From positions 5,828,001 through 5,892,000 of the forward strand of contig NC_012522.1 in the NCBI RefSeq assembly GCF_000010805.1: a DNA stretch of 64,000 bases, in the 5' to 3' direction. The notes beneath the pieces were generated by a model. That model was not told the DNA's origin, made no database searches, and saw only the letters and a list, made by a program, of their open reading frames with translations. Shown piece by piece: positions 1 to 8,780 of this stretch. This DNA is from Rhodococcus opacus B4. Its GTDB lineage: Bacteria > Actinomycetota > Actinomycetes > Mycobacteriales > Mycobacteriaceae. Both the position numbers and the translations under genes were made by a program. How positions within the stretch are numbered: the first letter of the stretch is position 1; the number at the start of each line of letters is the position of its first letter.

Positions 1-169
1 TTGATCGGTGACCTGAGGCTGCCTCGTCGCTTCCTGTTACCTGGCTCACTTCCGGTTGAGATTCACGTTAGAGCCGGCGCAGGGGTGTGAATATCCGGTT
101 TGCGTTACCGGTCGTCCAGTAGGCGAACCGGCGCAGAGAGCGTCGCTGACAGGGGCGACGACGCCGTCG

Positions 170-1192
170 TCAGCTCTGGCGGTTGCCGAGTGTCCGCGAG
201 GGAGTTTCGCCGAACTTCTGCTCGTAGTACTGCGCGAACCGGCCGAGGTGGTTGAAACCCCACCGGAACGCGACCTCACTCACCGTGCAGTCGGGGTCGC
301 GCTCGAGCAGATCGGCCCGCACCCCGTCCAGCCGCATATTGCGCACATACTCCGACGGGCTCATCTCGAACCGGTCGAGGAACAGTTTTTGCAGTTGTCG
401 CACGCCGATCCCGGCGGCCTCGGCGAGATCGGGGACGGTGTGCTGGGCCCCCGGTGCCGCCTGGAGCAGGTCGAGGACCTTGCGCACCGCTGCCGGGTTG
501 TCGGAGTCCTCGCCGCTGCTGAGGATCGCTTCGCTCATCGAGTGTCCCTGATTGGCCAGCAACCCGCTGATCAGGGCACGTTCGAGGTGGCCGACCTGCG
601 CGATCAGGGCGGGATCCGGAATCGGACCGGGGTCGGCGATCGTGTCGAGGAGGATCTGCAGCGTTGACGCCCACCGCCGGCCGGCCGGGGTGGTCAGGTC
701 GAAACCGATGTCGAAGCGCACCCGCTTGTTCACCGGCCGGCCAAGGATCCGGCCGAGTTCCTGTTCGAGCGCGGCCCGATCGATCTTGATGCTGACCTGC
801 GTGTTGTCGGCCGCCCATTTGGAGAGGAACGTGTGCTCACCCGGGGTGTACACCGCCGCCCGCTGTGGGGTCGCCACCACGCTCTGCGGGCCGCAGCTGG
901 TATCGAGGGATCCCGACAGCGGAAGGTCGATGTGATAGCCACAGACATCGCCCGGGTCGATGAGGACATCGGCGCCGAAGTGGACGACGCCCACGGTCAT
1001 GTGGGTCAGGCGGACCGCCAGCATCCGCGCATCCGACAGGTGCTGTGCGCTGCCGAGGATCTCGAGCCGGGCCGGGTAGTAGGCATCGTTGATGCTGGCC
1101 CGATACACGTCGAAATCATCGGTGGCGCAGAAAATCCCACGACGGGACCGGGCGGTCTCGTCGGTGAAAGCCGACGCCGGCACTTCGACCAT
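170..1192 (-). CDS. AraC/XylS-family transcriptional regulator
   Basis: A 340-residue regulator. The N-terminal ~220 residues look like the AraC-binding-like sensor domain (a stretch around residues 110-160 with 'AAVYTPGEHTFL'). The C-terminal ~95 residues carry two helix-turn-helix motifs, ending in the family signature 'RWGFNHLGRFAQYYEQKFG'. It is divergent from the FAH-family gene at 1430, and the 237-bp space between them is the likely target; an actinobacterial -10 (TTTATAGC near 1363) faces that gene. It resembles the ThcR-type regulator at 27486 in its C-terminus. The start ATG at 1192 is the longest sensible choice. The effector is unknown; an aromatic compound is inferred from the neighbours. 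Confidence 0.88.
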   Translation of the reverse strand: MVEVPASAFTDETARSRRGIFCATDDFDVYRASINDAYYPARLEILGSAQHLSDARMLAVRLTHMTVGVVHFGADVLIDPGDVCGYHIDLPLSGSLDTSCGPQSVVATPQRAAVYTPGEHTFLSKWAADNTQVSIKIDRAALEQELGRILGRPVNKRVRFDIGFDLTTPAGRRWASTLQILLDTIADPGPIPDPALIAQVGHLERALISGLLANQGHSMSEAILSSGEDSDNPAAVRKVLDLLQAAPGAQHTVPDLAEAAGIGVRQLQKLFLDRFEMSPSEYVRNMRLDGVRADLLERDPDCTVSEVAFRWGFNHLGRFAQYYEQKFGETPSRTLGNRQS

Positions 1193-1429
1193 GGTTGATC
1201 CTTGCCTTCTGGTGTTCTCGGCTCATGATACGAGCACGGTCGAGTCGGGGACCACTGTCGCGATGGGCGTACTTCGCACGCCGGACGTTCCGGTGCGCGT
1301 ATCGGATAGCTCCACGGATACGTCTCCGCATAGGTTCGAGTCGACCATGACCTGGGTCACACTTTATAGCCCACTGTTCGAGGCTTTGTCACCCGCCGCG
1401 GACAGTATTACGACGAATTGAGGATTTTC

Positions 1430-2305
1430 ATGCGGTTAGCCAACATCGACGATCGTGCCGCTCTGGTGGTCGGCGAGGTGGGAGCCGAGCGGGCAGTGGA
1501 TCTGGCCACCGCGTCCCGGGGCCGATTCGGTCCCGCACTGGCCGACGTCTACCCGGCATGGGAAGAGGTCATCGCGTGGGCGGCGGCCGAGGATCTGTCC
1601 GGTCTCGCCCGGGACGGGGTCGCGATCGACCGGAGCAGGCTCGGGGCGCCGTCCCCGGCTCCGCGGCAGGTGTTCGCGATCGGCCTGAACTACCACGATC
1701 ATGCGGCCGAGTCCGGATTCGACTCACCCACGGCGCTGCCACCGGTGTTCACGAAGTACGTCTCCAGTTTCTCCGGGCCCGACAGCGAGGTGAGCATCCC
1801 GGCCGCCGGCAATGTCGACTGGGAGGTGGAGTTGGTCGTCGTCATCGGCCGCGAGACGAGCCGCGTCGCCGTCGCCGACGCCTGGTCACACGTGGCGGGT
1901 CTGACGGTGGGACAGGACATCTCCGAACGCATCTCGCAGCTACGCGGACCGGCAGCCCAGTTCGGCCTCGGGAAATCCTTCGCCGGTTTCTCGCCGCAGG
2001 GGCCGTGGCTGGTCACCCCCGACGAGTTCGCAAACCCCGACGACCTGGAGTTGGGCTGCGCCATCGACGGCGAGGAGGTCCAGAAGAGTCGCACCAGCGA
2101 TCTGATCTTCCCCGTTCCGTCGGTGATCGCGGCCCTGTCGGAGACCGTGACCCTCTACCCCGGAGACGTGATCTTCACCGGCACTCCCGCCGGTGTGGGC
2201 GTGGGGCAGAAGCCGCCCCGCTTCCTGCAGCCGGGTGAGCAGCTGACCAGCTGGATCGGCGGAATCGGCGAGCTGCACCAGAGGTTCGTCGCAGACCTCC
2301 GGTAG
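1430..2305 (+). CDS. fumarylacetoacetate hydrolase family protein (paralogue A)
   Basis: A 291-residue FAH-superfamily protein of the 2-oxohepta-3-ene-1,7-dioate hydratase/acylpyruvase type, a metal-dependent hydrolase or isomerase acting on beta-dicarbonyl or dienoate ring-cleavage products. Visible landmarks are 'GLNYHDHAAESG' (~residue 85), the acidic metal-site stretch 'DWEVELVVVIGR' (~130) and 'FTGTPAGVG' (~250). I chose ATG 1430 over the in-frame TTG at 1418 because TTGAGG (1417-1422) sits at ribosome-binding distance and the paralogue at 3594 starts at the same residue. It is roughly three quarters identical by eye to that paralogue. It is transcribed toward the dioxygenase and away from the AraC gene. 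The substrate is not determinable from sequence. Confidence 0.88.
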   Translation: MRLANIDDRAALVVGEVGAERAVDLATASRGRFGPALADVYPAWEEVIAWAAAEDLSGLARDGVAIDRSRLGAPSPAPRQVFAIGLNYHDHAAESGFDSPTALPPVFTKYVSSFSGPDSEVSIPAAGNVDWEVELVVVIGRETSRVAVADAWSHVAGLTVGQDISERISQLRGPAAQFGLGKSFAGFSPQGPWLVTPDEFANPDDLELGCAIDGEEVQKSRTSDLIFPVPSVIAALSETVTLYPGDVIFTGTPAGVGVGQKPPRFLQPGEQLTSWIGGIGELHQRFVADLR

Positions 2306-2655
2306 CTGTCGGCGGCGGCCATCGGCCGGACGATCCGCTCGAGTCCGTCGACCGCGACGATGCGACTCGCCGCCGCAGACTCGGAAAACCCGGACTCGAT
2401 GCGCCAGAGCATCTTCGGCGGAGTCGACCTCTGATAGATCGACTCGCGTGACGTGGTGCCCGAGGCGACCAGTTCCAGGGTCACGGCGGCAGCGACGGCG
2501 GTCTTTCCACCCCGTAGGTGCGGCCCGGGGATCGACCACCGACCCCCCGGGCCGCACCCACATGGCCCGTGCCCGCGGGTGAAGAGGCGCTCCGGTCGCG
2601 GCACGGACCCGTATTCGTCGGGCTGGGTGCGCATGGCACGCACATTCCAACCAGT
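2306..2655. other. intergenic region between convergent genes
   Basis: The 350 bp between the convergent FAH gene and the extradiol dioxygenase. It holds the hairpin at 2518-2557. Short open frames cross it on both strands, but none has a ribosome-binding site or a recognisable domain, so I call no gene here. Confidence 0.5.
2518..2557. terminator. bidirectional terminator-like hairpin
   Basis: A perfect 13-bp inverted repeat: GTGCGGCCCGGGG at 2518-2530 pairs with 2545-2557, with a 14-nt loop. It lies between the 3' ends of two convergent genes. There is no clear T-run, as is usual in GC-rich actinobacteria. Confidence 0.6.
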
Positions 2656-3582
2656 TCACCCCGTGGTGGAGTGTGCTCCGGTCATCAGGGCGGCGAGGTC
2701 GTCGGGTTCGAGGAACGACGGCGGCGGAGGTGGCCCCCAGGCGTAGAGGCCTTGCAGTCCGTGCAGCACTTCCGGTGACCAGAGTTCGTCCTCGGGGACG
2801 GTGTCCATGTCGGAGTAGTACTCGGAGAAGTTCCCCGCCGGGTCCTTGAGGTACCAGAAGAAATTTGCGCCGGCGTAGTGCCGTCCGAGACCCCAGATGT
2901 GTCGTTCGGGGTTGCCGTCGAGCATGGCGTGCGCGCCGCGGCCGACCTCGTCGATGTCGTCGACCTGCCAGCTGGTGTGGTGCATGAAGTTCACCGGTGC
3001 GGCCATGACGAGGACGTTGTGGTGCTCGACGGAGCAGCGCAGGAATGCGGCCTTGTCGCCCATGTAGTCGCTGACCTTGAAGCCGAGTCCGTCGGTGAAG
3101 AACTTCATCGTCGTCTCGAGGTCGGTGGACCCGATCACCGCGTGCCCGAGCTTGCGGGGTCGCACCGCATCGGTGCGGGTGAGGAACGGTGCCCGTCCCC
3201 AGCGGTCGATTCGGCCCGGACCGTTGTAGGGGGTGGCCGCGACGGCAGGGTCGATGACGATGCGGGGCCGGACCGCCACCCTGACGATCGTGCCGGTGAT
3301 CGGTTCGACGGTGCGGACGGACGTGCCGTCCTCGTCGAGCGCCAAGCCGAGTCCGTGCAACCGCCTGGTGGTCGCGGCGATGTCGTCGGCGTCGTCGGCG
3401 GCGACGGTCAATTCGACCAGCCGACGGGTCGGGGCGTGCACGATCTCGAGTTGTTCGCCGCCGTTGCGGGTGGCGAACACCCCGTTCCCGCGGTGCTCGA
3501 GTCCGAAATCGATGTAATAGGCGATGGTGTCGGCGACGTTGGGAACGCCGATGGTGACCTTGCCGAGTCCGTGCAGTGCCAT
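2656..3582 (-). CDS. type I extradiol (catechol 2,3-) dioxygenase, VOC fold
   Basis: A 308-residue two-domain vicinal-oxygen-chelate dioxygenase that cleaves a catechol next to the two hydroxyls using Fe(II). The C-terminal domain carries the three expected metal ligands: His in 'KLGHAVIGSTD' (~145), His in 'HHTSWQVDD' (~210) and Glu in 'NFSEYYSDMD' (~260). The length fits the ~300-residue class. It lies 12 bp downstream of the FAH paralogue B and in the same direction as the flavin hydroxylase, so hydroxylase, FAH and dioxygenase form one transcription unit: hydroxylate, cleave, then hydrolyse or hydrate. The natural substrate is unknown. It is clearly different from the AphC pair at 31 and 49 kb. 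Confidence 0.9.
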   Translation of the reverse strand: MALHGLGKVTIGVPNVADTIAYYIDFGLEHRGNGVFATRNGGEQLEIVHAPTRRLVELTVAADDADDIAATTRRLHGLGLALDEDGTSVRTVEPITGTIVRVAVRPRIVIDPAVAATPYNGPGRIDRWGRAPFLTRTDAVRPRKLGHAVIGSTDLETTMKFFTDGLGFKVSDYMGDKAAFLRCSVEHHNVLVMAAPVNFMHHTSWQVDDIDEVGRGAHAMLDGNPERHIWGLGRHYAGANFFWYLKDPAGNFSEYYSDMDTVPEDELWSPEVLHGLQGLYAWGPPPPPSFLEPDDLAALMTGAHSTTG

Positions 3583-3593
3583 GATCGCGTCCT

Positions 3594-4475
3594 TTATTTC
3601 GCGCCGGGGTCGGCGACGAAGCGCTGGTGCAGCTGACCGATGCCGTCGATCCAGCTGTCGAGCTTCTCGCCGACCTGCAGGAACCGTTGCGGTTCGCGGC
3701 CGACGCCGACGCCGGCGGGGGTGCCGGTGAAGATGACGTCCCCGGGGTAGAGGGTCACATTGCGGGAGAGGGTGGCGATCAGCTGTGAGACCGGGAAGAT
3801 CAGGTCCCGGGTGCGGCCTTTCTGCACTTCTTCACCGTCGATGGCGCAGCCGAGTTCGAGGTCGTCCGGGTCGGCGAACTCGTCCGGGGTCACCAGCCAG
3901 GGGCCCTGCGGGGAGAACCCGGCGAAGGACTTTCCGAGTCCGAACTGTGGTGCGGGACCGCGGGTCTGAGTGATCCGTTCGGAGATGTCCTGGCCGACCG
4001 TGAGACCGGCGACATTCGACCAGGCGTCAGCGACGTCGATGTTGCTGGTTTCGCGGCCGATGACGACGACGAGTTCGATCTCCCAGTCGACGTTGCCGCC
4101 GGCGGGAATCACGACGTCGGTGTCGGGGCCGGAGAAGCTGGAGGCGTACTTGGTGAATACCGGTGGCAGGTGGGTGGGGGAGTCGAATCCGGATTCGGCG
4201 GCGTGGGCGTGGTAGTTCAGGCCGACCGCGAATACCTGCCGGGGAGTCGGTGACGGCGCGCCGAGTCGGCTGCGCTCGATCGCGAAGCTGTCGTCGGCCA
4301 GAGCCGAGAGGTCCTGTTCGGCGGCCCAGGCGGTGACGGCGCCGAAGTCTTCGTAGACGGCCTGCGGGCCAGGTCCGAACCGGCCATGGGAGGCGTGGGC
4401 GAGGTCGATGCCCCGCTCGCCGCCCTCGTCGCCGATGACGAGTGCGGCGCGGTTGTCGATATTGGCGATACGCAT
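3594..4475 (-). CDS. fumarylacetoacetate hydrolase family protein (paralogue B)
   Basis: A 293-residue FAH-superfamily hydrolase/hydratase and close paralogue of the gene at 1430, sharing 'GLNYHAHAAESG', 'DWEIELVVVIGR' and 'FTGTPAGVG'. It sits in the middle of the minus-strand unit hydroxylase (4500) - FAH - dioxygenase (2656), with 24 bp to the hydroxylase stop and 12 bp to the dioxygenase start, which implies co-transcription. It most likely acts on the ring-cleavage product of the adjacent dioxygenase. Having a second copy in the opposite orientation 1.3 kb away is unusual: either two related intermediates are handled, or one copy is redundant. Confidence 0.9.
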   Translation of the reverse strand: MRIANIDNRAALVIGDEGGERGIDLAHASHGRFGPGPQAVYEDFGAVTAWAAEQDLSALADDSFAIERSRLGAPSPTPRQVFAVGLNYHAHAAESGFDSPTHLPPVFTKYASSFSGPDTDVVIPAGGNVDWEIELVVVIGRETSNIDVADAWSNVAGLTVGQDISERITQTRGPAPQFGLGKSFAGFSPQGPWLVTPDEFADPDDLELGCAIDGEEVQKGRTRDLIFPVSQLIATLSRNVTLYPGDVIFTGTPAGVGVGREPQRFLQVGEKLDSWIDGIGQLHQRFVADPGAK

Positions 4476-4499
4476 GAAACAAGTTCTCCTGGAGTGAGG

Positions 4500-6104
4500 T
4501 TAGACAGTGGTCGCTGCGGTGTGGAGATTGGCGGGGGTGGGGGTCAGGGCGCGGAGCCGGTGGCGGTATTCGGTGAGCAGTTCCGGCAGTTCGGTGGTGT
4601 CGGTGTCGGCGTCGGTGACGGCGGCGAAGACGTAGTGGTCCGGTCGGATGAGTACGGCGCGGATGCGATGTGCGTCAAACCAGTTCACCCACTGCCCGGA
4701 GCTGTCGAGCAGGTCCGGTGCACCGACCCTCTCGACGGTCCGCACCCGGACACCGGTGTTGGCAAGCAGCGGACCCAGCGCGGGCTCCAGCTGCCCAGAC
4801 GGTGCATCACCGCGCACCAGCAGGACGCTGCCGTAGCCGGTGACCTCGTCGAAGAGAGCCGTGCGGTCGTCGCCGCTCTGCACCGGAAATTGCGGTGCCA
4901 GGGTTCCGCCCAGCCGGCCGTGCGAGGTGACGCCCTCGCCGAGGACGGGAAGGGCGGTGACGGGCAGAACCTTCGCGGGGTCGGCGCCGCCCGCGATCAT
5001 GCGGGTGTCGCGTTCGGCGGCCACCTTCTCATCGAGCACGCAGATGACCCGCCCGAGTTCGACGGACATCGTGATCGCATGCTGCAGGTGCTCACTGCGC
5101 TCGGAGGTGTAGGAATCGAGCAGAGCGAGGTCCGATTCTCCGCGCAGGATCCGATCGAGCTTCCACGACAGGTTGGCCGCGTCCCGGATGCCCGAGCACA
5201 TGCCCTGCCCGGCGAAGGGCGGCATCTGGTGCGCGGCGTCACCGGCGATGGCGAGACGGCCGGAGTTCCAGCGGTCCGCCCAGCGTGCGGCGAAGGTGTA
5301 GACGGCGTGCCGTTGGAGCTCGCTGTTCTCCGGGGTGCGATCCCACGCGGCGAGCAGTTCCCACGCCTTCTCCGGAGTATTCAGCTCATCCCGGGTCTCA
5401 CCGGGAAGGCGCATGAATTCCCAGCGGCGGCGTCCCGGTCCACCGGACACCACGGTGGTCGGCCGGGTCGGATCGCACAGTTGCCAGTTCTGCGGCGCCC
5501 ACTCGCGGTCGTCGAGCGGAATGGTGTCGACGATCAGCCAGTCGAAGAAGAAGCCCTGATCGTGCATGGTGGCATCCATCCGCTGGCGGACGAAGCTGTT
5601 GGCACCGTCGCAGCCGATCACGAACCGGGCCGACATCCGACGCTGCTTGACGACGGTGCTGGTGAAGGTCACCTCGACGTCGTCGGCGCGCTCGTCGATA
5701 CCCACGACCTCGGCGCCGCGGAGCAGGGTGACGTTCGGCATCTCCTCGACCGCTGCGCCGAGGACCTTCTCGAGCTGAGGTTGGGAGAAGAAGCTGGCCG
5801 TCGGCCACCCGCTGGGGCCTGTCCCGGACCAGTCGATCTTCACCAGCGATTCCCCGGCGGCATTGCGCCACTCGTAGCAGTCGGGAACCGCCTCGGAGAT
5901 CGCCCTGATCTCGTCGGCCAGGTTCATGGACTGGAAGACGCGGCCGATCTCGTCGTCGAAGTGGACCGCGCGGGGCAGTGGGTACGGTTCGGGCCAGCGT
6001 TCGAGGATTGCGACGTCGTGACCGCGCAGACCGAGCATTCGTCCCAGCGCCAGACCTACGGGTCCGGCGCCGACGATCACGACGTCGTGGGTGTTGTCCT
6101 GCAT
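4500..6104 (-). CDS. FAD-dependent aromatic monooxygenase, MhpA/PheA-like
   Basis: A 534-residue class A flavoprotein hydroxylase. N-terminal Rossmann 'VVIVGAGPVGLALGRML' (8-24), the second FAD motif 'GCDGANSFVRQ' (~165) and the third motif 'AGDAAHQMPPFAGQGM' (~285) are all intact; the C-terminal thioredoxin-like domain of the phenol-hydroxylase group follows. It would add a hydroxyl ortho to an existing phenolic group using NAD(P)H and O2, feeding the dioxygenase downstream. Closest described relatives are 3-(3-hydroxyphenyl)propionate and 2-hydroxyphenylpropionate hydroxylases, but the substrate cannot be read from sequence. It is the first gene of its unit and divergent from the GntR gene at 6327, across a promoter with two palindromic operators. 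Confidence 0.9.
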   Translation of the reverse strand: MQDNTHDVVIVGAGPVGLALGRMLGLRGHDVAILERWPEPYPLPRAVHFDDEIGRVFQSMNLADEIRAISEAVPDCYEWRNAAGESLVKIDWSGTGPSGWPTASFFSQPQLEKVLGAAVEEMPNVTLLRGAEVVGIDERADDVEVTFTSTVVKQRRMSARFVIGCDGANSFVRQRMDATMHDQGFFFDWLIVDTIPLDDREWAPQNWQLCDPTRPTTVVSGGPGRRRWEFMRLPGETRDELNTPEKAWELLAAWDRTPENSELQRHAVYTFAARWADRWNSGRLAIAGDAAHQMPPFAGQGMCSGIRDAANLSWKLDRILRGESDLALLDSYTSERSEHLQHAITMSVELGRVICVLDEKVAAERDTRMIAGGADPAKVLPVTALPVLGEGVTSHGRLGGTLAPQFPVQSGDDRTALFDEVTGYGSVLLVRGDAPSGQLEPALGPLLANTGVRVRTVERVGAPDLLDSSGQWVNWFDAHRIRAVLIRPDHYVFAAVTDADTDTTELPELLTEYRHRLRALTPTPANLHTAATTV

Positions 6105-6154
6105 ATTGGGTGCTCTTCCTCGGGTTCGAGTGCAATAGGTACATCAATTCAGCC

Positions 6155-6248
6155 CTATTGAGCATGTTCAATAGACACAGAATGCTGTGACTCGCCTCGC
6201 ATGTCAAGCATTCCGACCGAATCAATACCTATCGAGAATGCTCAATAG
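6155..6248. promoter_or_regulatory. pair of palindromic operators for the GntR regulator
   Basis: Two copies of a 20-bp near-palindrome in the divergent promoter: CTATTGAGCATGTTCAATAG at 6155-6174 and CTATCGAGAATGCTCAATAG at 6229-6248. Their centres are 74 bp apart, about seven helical turns, on one face of the DNA. The core TTGAnnATGnTCAA is typical in size and symmetry for a FadR/GntR dimer site, and a FadR-family gene starts 79 bp downstream. Binding of that regulator is inferred. Confidence 0.72.
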
Positions 6249-6326
6249 GGTAAAATTTGCTTACTCCGCTCCAGTGGCGAGAGTGACGGGACAACTCGGA
6301 GCTGGGGACGACGGAACGAGGACACG

Positions 6327-7097
6327 ATGACCGATCTCGCGCAGCGGATGATGATGGACGCATCGCTGAGCCGCACCGAGCAGGCCGCGCTGGCCATCGG
6401 CCAACTCGCGGAGCAGGCGCCGCCCGGCGCTCGCCTCGGCACCAAGAAAGAACTTCAGGAACAATGTGGCGTCGCGAAGGGCACCTTCAACGAAGCACTG
6501 CGCATTCTGCAGTCGCGCGGCGTGATCACCGTCCGCTCGGGGCCGGGTGGGGGACTGTTCGCCGCTTCACCCACCCCCATCGCCCGGCTCGGGAACTCCA
6601 TCCTCTCCCTCGACGCCGCGGAAGGTGATGTCGCGGACGCCGTCCGCATCCGCGACACTCTGGACCCGCTGCTCATCGAGGACGCACTCCAGCACAGCTC
6701 GGCAGCGGACATCGCCCGGATGAGGGTGGCTCTCGCCGTGATGCAAGAAGCTGCCGACGCCGGGGACTCGACGGGATTCGTGCGTGCCAACTGGGACCTG
6801 CATGCCGCGATTGCGCGGGTCAGTCCCAACAGCATCTTGAAATCGATCTACCTGAGCCTGCTCGATCTGATCGAATCCCACACCGTCTCGGTGGAACCCG
6901 TCGGTGACCGGCCCTTGTCGGAATACATCGCCGAACGTCAGCAACTCCACGTCGATCTCGTCGACGCACTCGACCGCCGTGACCGCGACCGCGCACTCCG
7001 GCTCATCCATGAGCACAACACCACCCAGGCCTCGGTGCACGACGACTCCGAACGAGCGCCGGTGCCGCTACCCCGCCGGGCCCAGGGCGTCGATTGA
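6327..7097 (+). CDS. FadR-subfamily GntR transcriptional regulator
   Basis: A 256-residue regulator with an N-terminal winged helix ('LGTKKELQEQCGVAKGTFNEALRILQSRGVI', ~residues 36-66, with its GPGGGLF wing) and a C-terminal all-helical FCD ligand domain. It is divergent from the flavin hydroxylase operon, and two palindromes lie in the shared promoter, so it probably represses that operon and itself until an aromatic effector or cleavage product binds. The ATG at 6327 is preceded by CGAGGAC. Nothing looks damaged. Confidence 0.9.
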   Translation: MTDLAQRMMMDASLSRTEQAALAIGQLAEQAPPGARLGTKKELQEQCGVAKGTFNEALRILQSRGVITVRSGPGGGLFAASPTPIARLGNSILSLDAAEGDVADAVRIRDTLDPLLIEDALQHSSAADIARMRVALAVMQEAADAGDSTGFVRANWDLHAAIARVSPNSILKSIYLSLLDLIESHTVSVEPVGDRPLSEYIAERQQLHVDLVDALDRRDRDRALRLIHEHNTTQASVHDDSERAPVPLPRRAQGVD

Positions 7098-7178
7098 CAG
7101 TCGAGCGCGCGATCGCCGGCCGACGTCCTGCTTCCAGCTCGTCCGCACGATTCCAACCAGCGACGGCGGTCCGAGTAT

Positions 7179-7664
7179 CTACGTGAGTCGGGTGTGCTCG
7201 CCACGGGATCGGCCGTCTGGATGCAGGAGCCATCCATTTCTCTTGCGGGTGCGAAGTGTCACCGAGCTGTCGGCGATCTCGCCCGGATGGAGTATCCGCT
7301 CCAGTCGCGCCTGAGTGGCCATCAGATCAGCCATGTCGCTGACCCACGCCTGGACCGCGAAGTTCGACGGACCGGTGAGCGACATGCACATCCGGACGCT
7401 GCCGTCATTGCGTAACTGCGCGATCGTCTCCTGCAGTTGTACACCGGGAAGGCGGCACCACCACGTCACTGTGATCGGCCACCGAGTGTGCAATTGCGCG
7501 ACTTCGCAGCGGATGGCCAGGTGTCGTGACGCCAGCACGGTGGTGAGCTGGCGACGAATTGTCGACGGCGGGCGGCTCAGCCGTTCCGCCAATTCCGCAG
7601 CAGTGAAACGGCCATCGTAGGCGAGCTGCTCCTCCAGAGTGGCGATCCGGGATGAGATTGCCAC
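7179..7664 (-). pseudogene. Lrp/AsnC-family regulator, apparently truncated
   Basis: A 161-residue frame from GTG 7664. Residues ~1-60 read as one winged HTH ('FTAAELAERLSRPPSTIRRQL'), followed by an AsnC-type ligand domain ('SLTGPSNFAVQAWVSD'). Actinobacterial members of this type usually have two tandem HTH-AsnC modules (over 300 residues), so this looks like the C-terminal half. Its 5' boundary abuts the broken amidohydrolase at 7682, and such regulators often sit divergent from a hydrolase. One recombination event that removed the middle of a regulator-amidohydrolase pair would explain both. It could still be a functional short regulator. Confidence 0.6.
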
Positions 7665-7681
7665 GCATCAGCCTGCCCGCG

Positions 7682-8045
7682 AGACCCCGAGTTCATCCTG
7701 TTCGATCAGTTCCCCCTCACGGACAATGACGAGGCCACCACATCGCGGGTGGCGGATGCCTTCACCAGCTTCTTCGGTGACAGAGCGCAATCGCTCAATC
7801 CGGTGCCCGCGAGCGAAGACTTCAGCGACATCCCCAACGCCTTCGGTACTCCGTACACATATTGGGGCATCGGTTGCATCGACCCGGACACATACCGCAA
7901 AGCTGCTGACGCCGGACGCATCGCGCAAGACATCCCGGCACCGCACGCCCCCAACTTCGCGCCCGTGATCCAACCCACGTGCGACACCGGCACCCAGGCA
8001 TTGGTGGTGGCGGCGCTGGATTGGCTCGGTGGTCACAACCGATAG
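7682..8045 (+). pseudogene. C-terminal fragment of an M20-type amidohydrolase
   Basis: An open frame with no start at its 5' end that translates as the last ~120 residues of an M20/hippurate-hydrolase-type amidohydrolase: 'FPLTDNDEATTSRVADAF', then 'PVPASEDFSDIPNAFGTPYT', ending 'LDWLGGHNR'. The SEDF motif is the conserved metal-proximal region of the family. The upstream three quarters, including the other metal ligands, is absent, so it cannot be active. A GTG at 7749 is in frame but lies inside the conserved domain. It is followed by a hairpin at 8058-8098. Confidence 0.75.
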
Positions 8046-8057
8046 AAAAGGGACGTT

Positions 8058-8098
8058 GACTGATCACCGGCGCCAGGCAGGTCGCCGGTTGATCAGTC
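8058..8098. terminator. terminator-like hairpin
   Basis: GACTGATCACCGGCG at 8058-8072 pairs with 8082-8098 with one bulged base and a 9-nt loop. It lies between the amidohydrolase fragment and the convergent hypothetical gene at 8146. Confidence 0.55.
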
Positions 8099-8145
8099 CA
8101 CCTCTCGGACCGGCCGGTCGCCACCGTGCAGGTCGTCGGTGCCGA

Positions 8146-8631
8146 TCATCTGCGGGCGTCGGTTCCGGCGGTGGTGGGGAAGGGGCTGGGCCCGAGGGTG
8201 AGGAGAAACGTGGCGGGGTGCAGGCCGATCTGGGTCCAGCTGGTGGTGACGGTCATGGTTCCCGTGCGCGGGTAGGAGTCGATCCAGTACTGCGGCGTGG
8301 TGCGGTAGGGCTCCGAATCCGTGAGGTCTTGGATCGGGTGGTGCGGGTCCGCGGTGCCGTCGAGGGTGTCGGCGACGATCCGGACGGCCAGGTAGGACCA
8401 CTGCGCCGACGCGTCGCTCGGGTCGGTCAGGGGTCGGGTTTCGTGGCGGGCGAAGTCGGCGCGGATTCCGGTGACCAGCAGTGTGAATTGCAGTAGCAGG
8501 CCGGAGGGGAATGCGGTCACCGCGGACAGTTCGAGTGTGAGGTCCTTCTCGGCCACGATCTGCTTCGCCGCGTGCACGGCGATCCCTCCGGAGGTGGGCG
8601 GCACGAGGGCCGGCCAACGGTGGCGGCGCAT
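8146..8631 (-). CDS. hypothetical protein
   Basis: A 161-residue soluble protein I cannot assign to a family. It has alternating beta-type segments ('LELSAVTAFPSGLLLQFTLLVTG', residues ~32-54) and a C-terminal part with many aromatic residues ('PQYWIDSYPRTGTMTVTTSWTQ'). It has no signal peptide and no membrane segment. Codon use matches a real high-GC gene. The ATG at 8631 begins MRRHRW; a longer frame in another register on the same strand is a shadow. Confidence 0.6.
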   Translation of the reverse strand: MRRHRWPALVPPTSGGIAVHAAKQIVAEKDLTLELSAVTAFPSGLLLQFTLLVTGIRADFARHETRPLTDPSDASAQWSYLAVRIVADTLDGTADPHHPIQDLTDSEPYRTTPQYWIDSYPRTGTMTVTTSWTQIGLHPATFLLTLGPSPFPTTAGTDARR

Positions 8632-8780
8632 GCTTCATCGTCGCACTCGGCGGACCGATGGTGGCTGTGAGTTTCCTGAGAGTTGATCCAACCAAACGGT
8701 ATTCATGTCGTAGGGCGCGCGGGTGTTCTCTGTCGGGGTGCCGATCGCGCACCGCGAATCCGGTGCCCGAACCGTCCCCC

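Noticed and set aside
2155..2643. Minus-strand frame across the 2306-2655 intergenic region
   Set aside because: Part of it looks weakly protein-like, but it overlaps FAH gene A antisense and crosses the 13-bp-stem hairpin; no ribosome-binding site or domain.
4386..6161. A 591-residue plus-strand open frame
   Set aside because: It is antisense to the flavin hydroxylase, whose FAD motifs are unmistakable; the plus-strand product has no domain.
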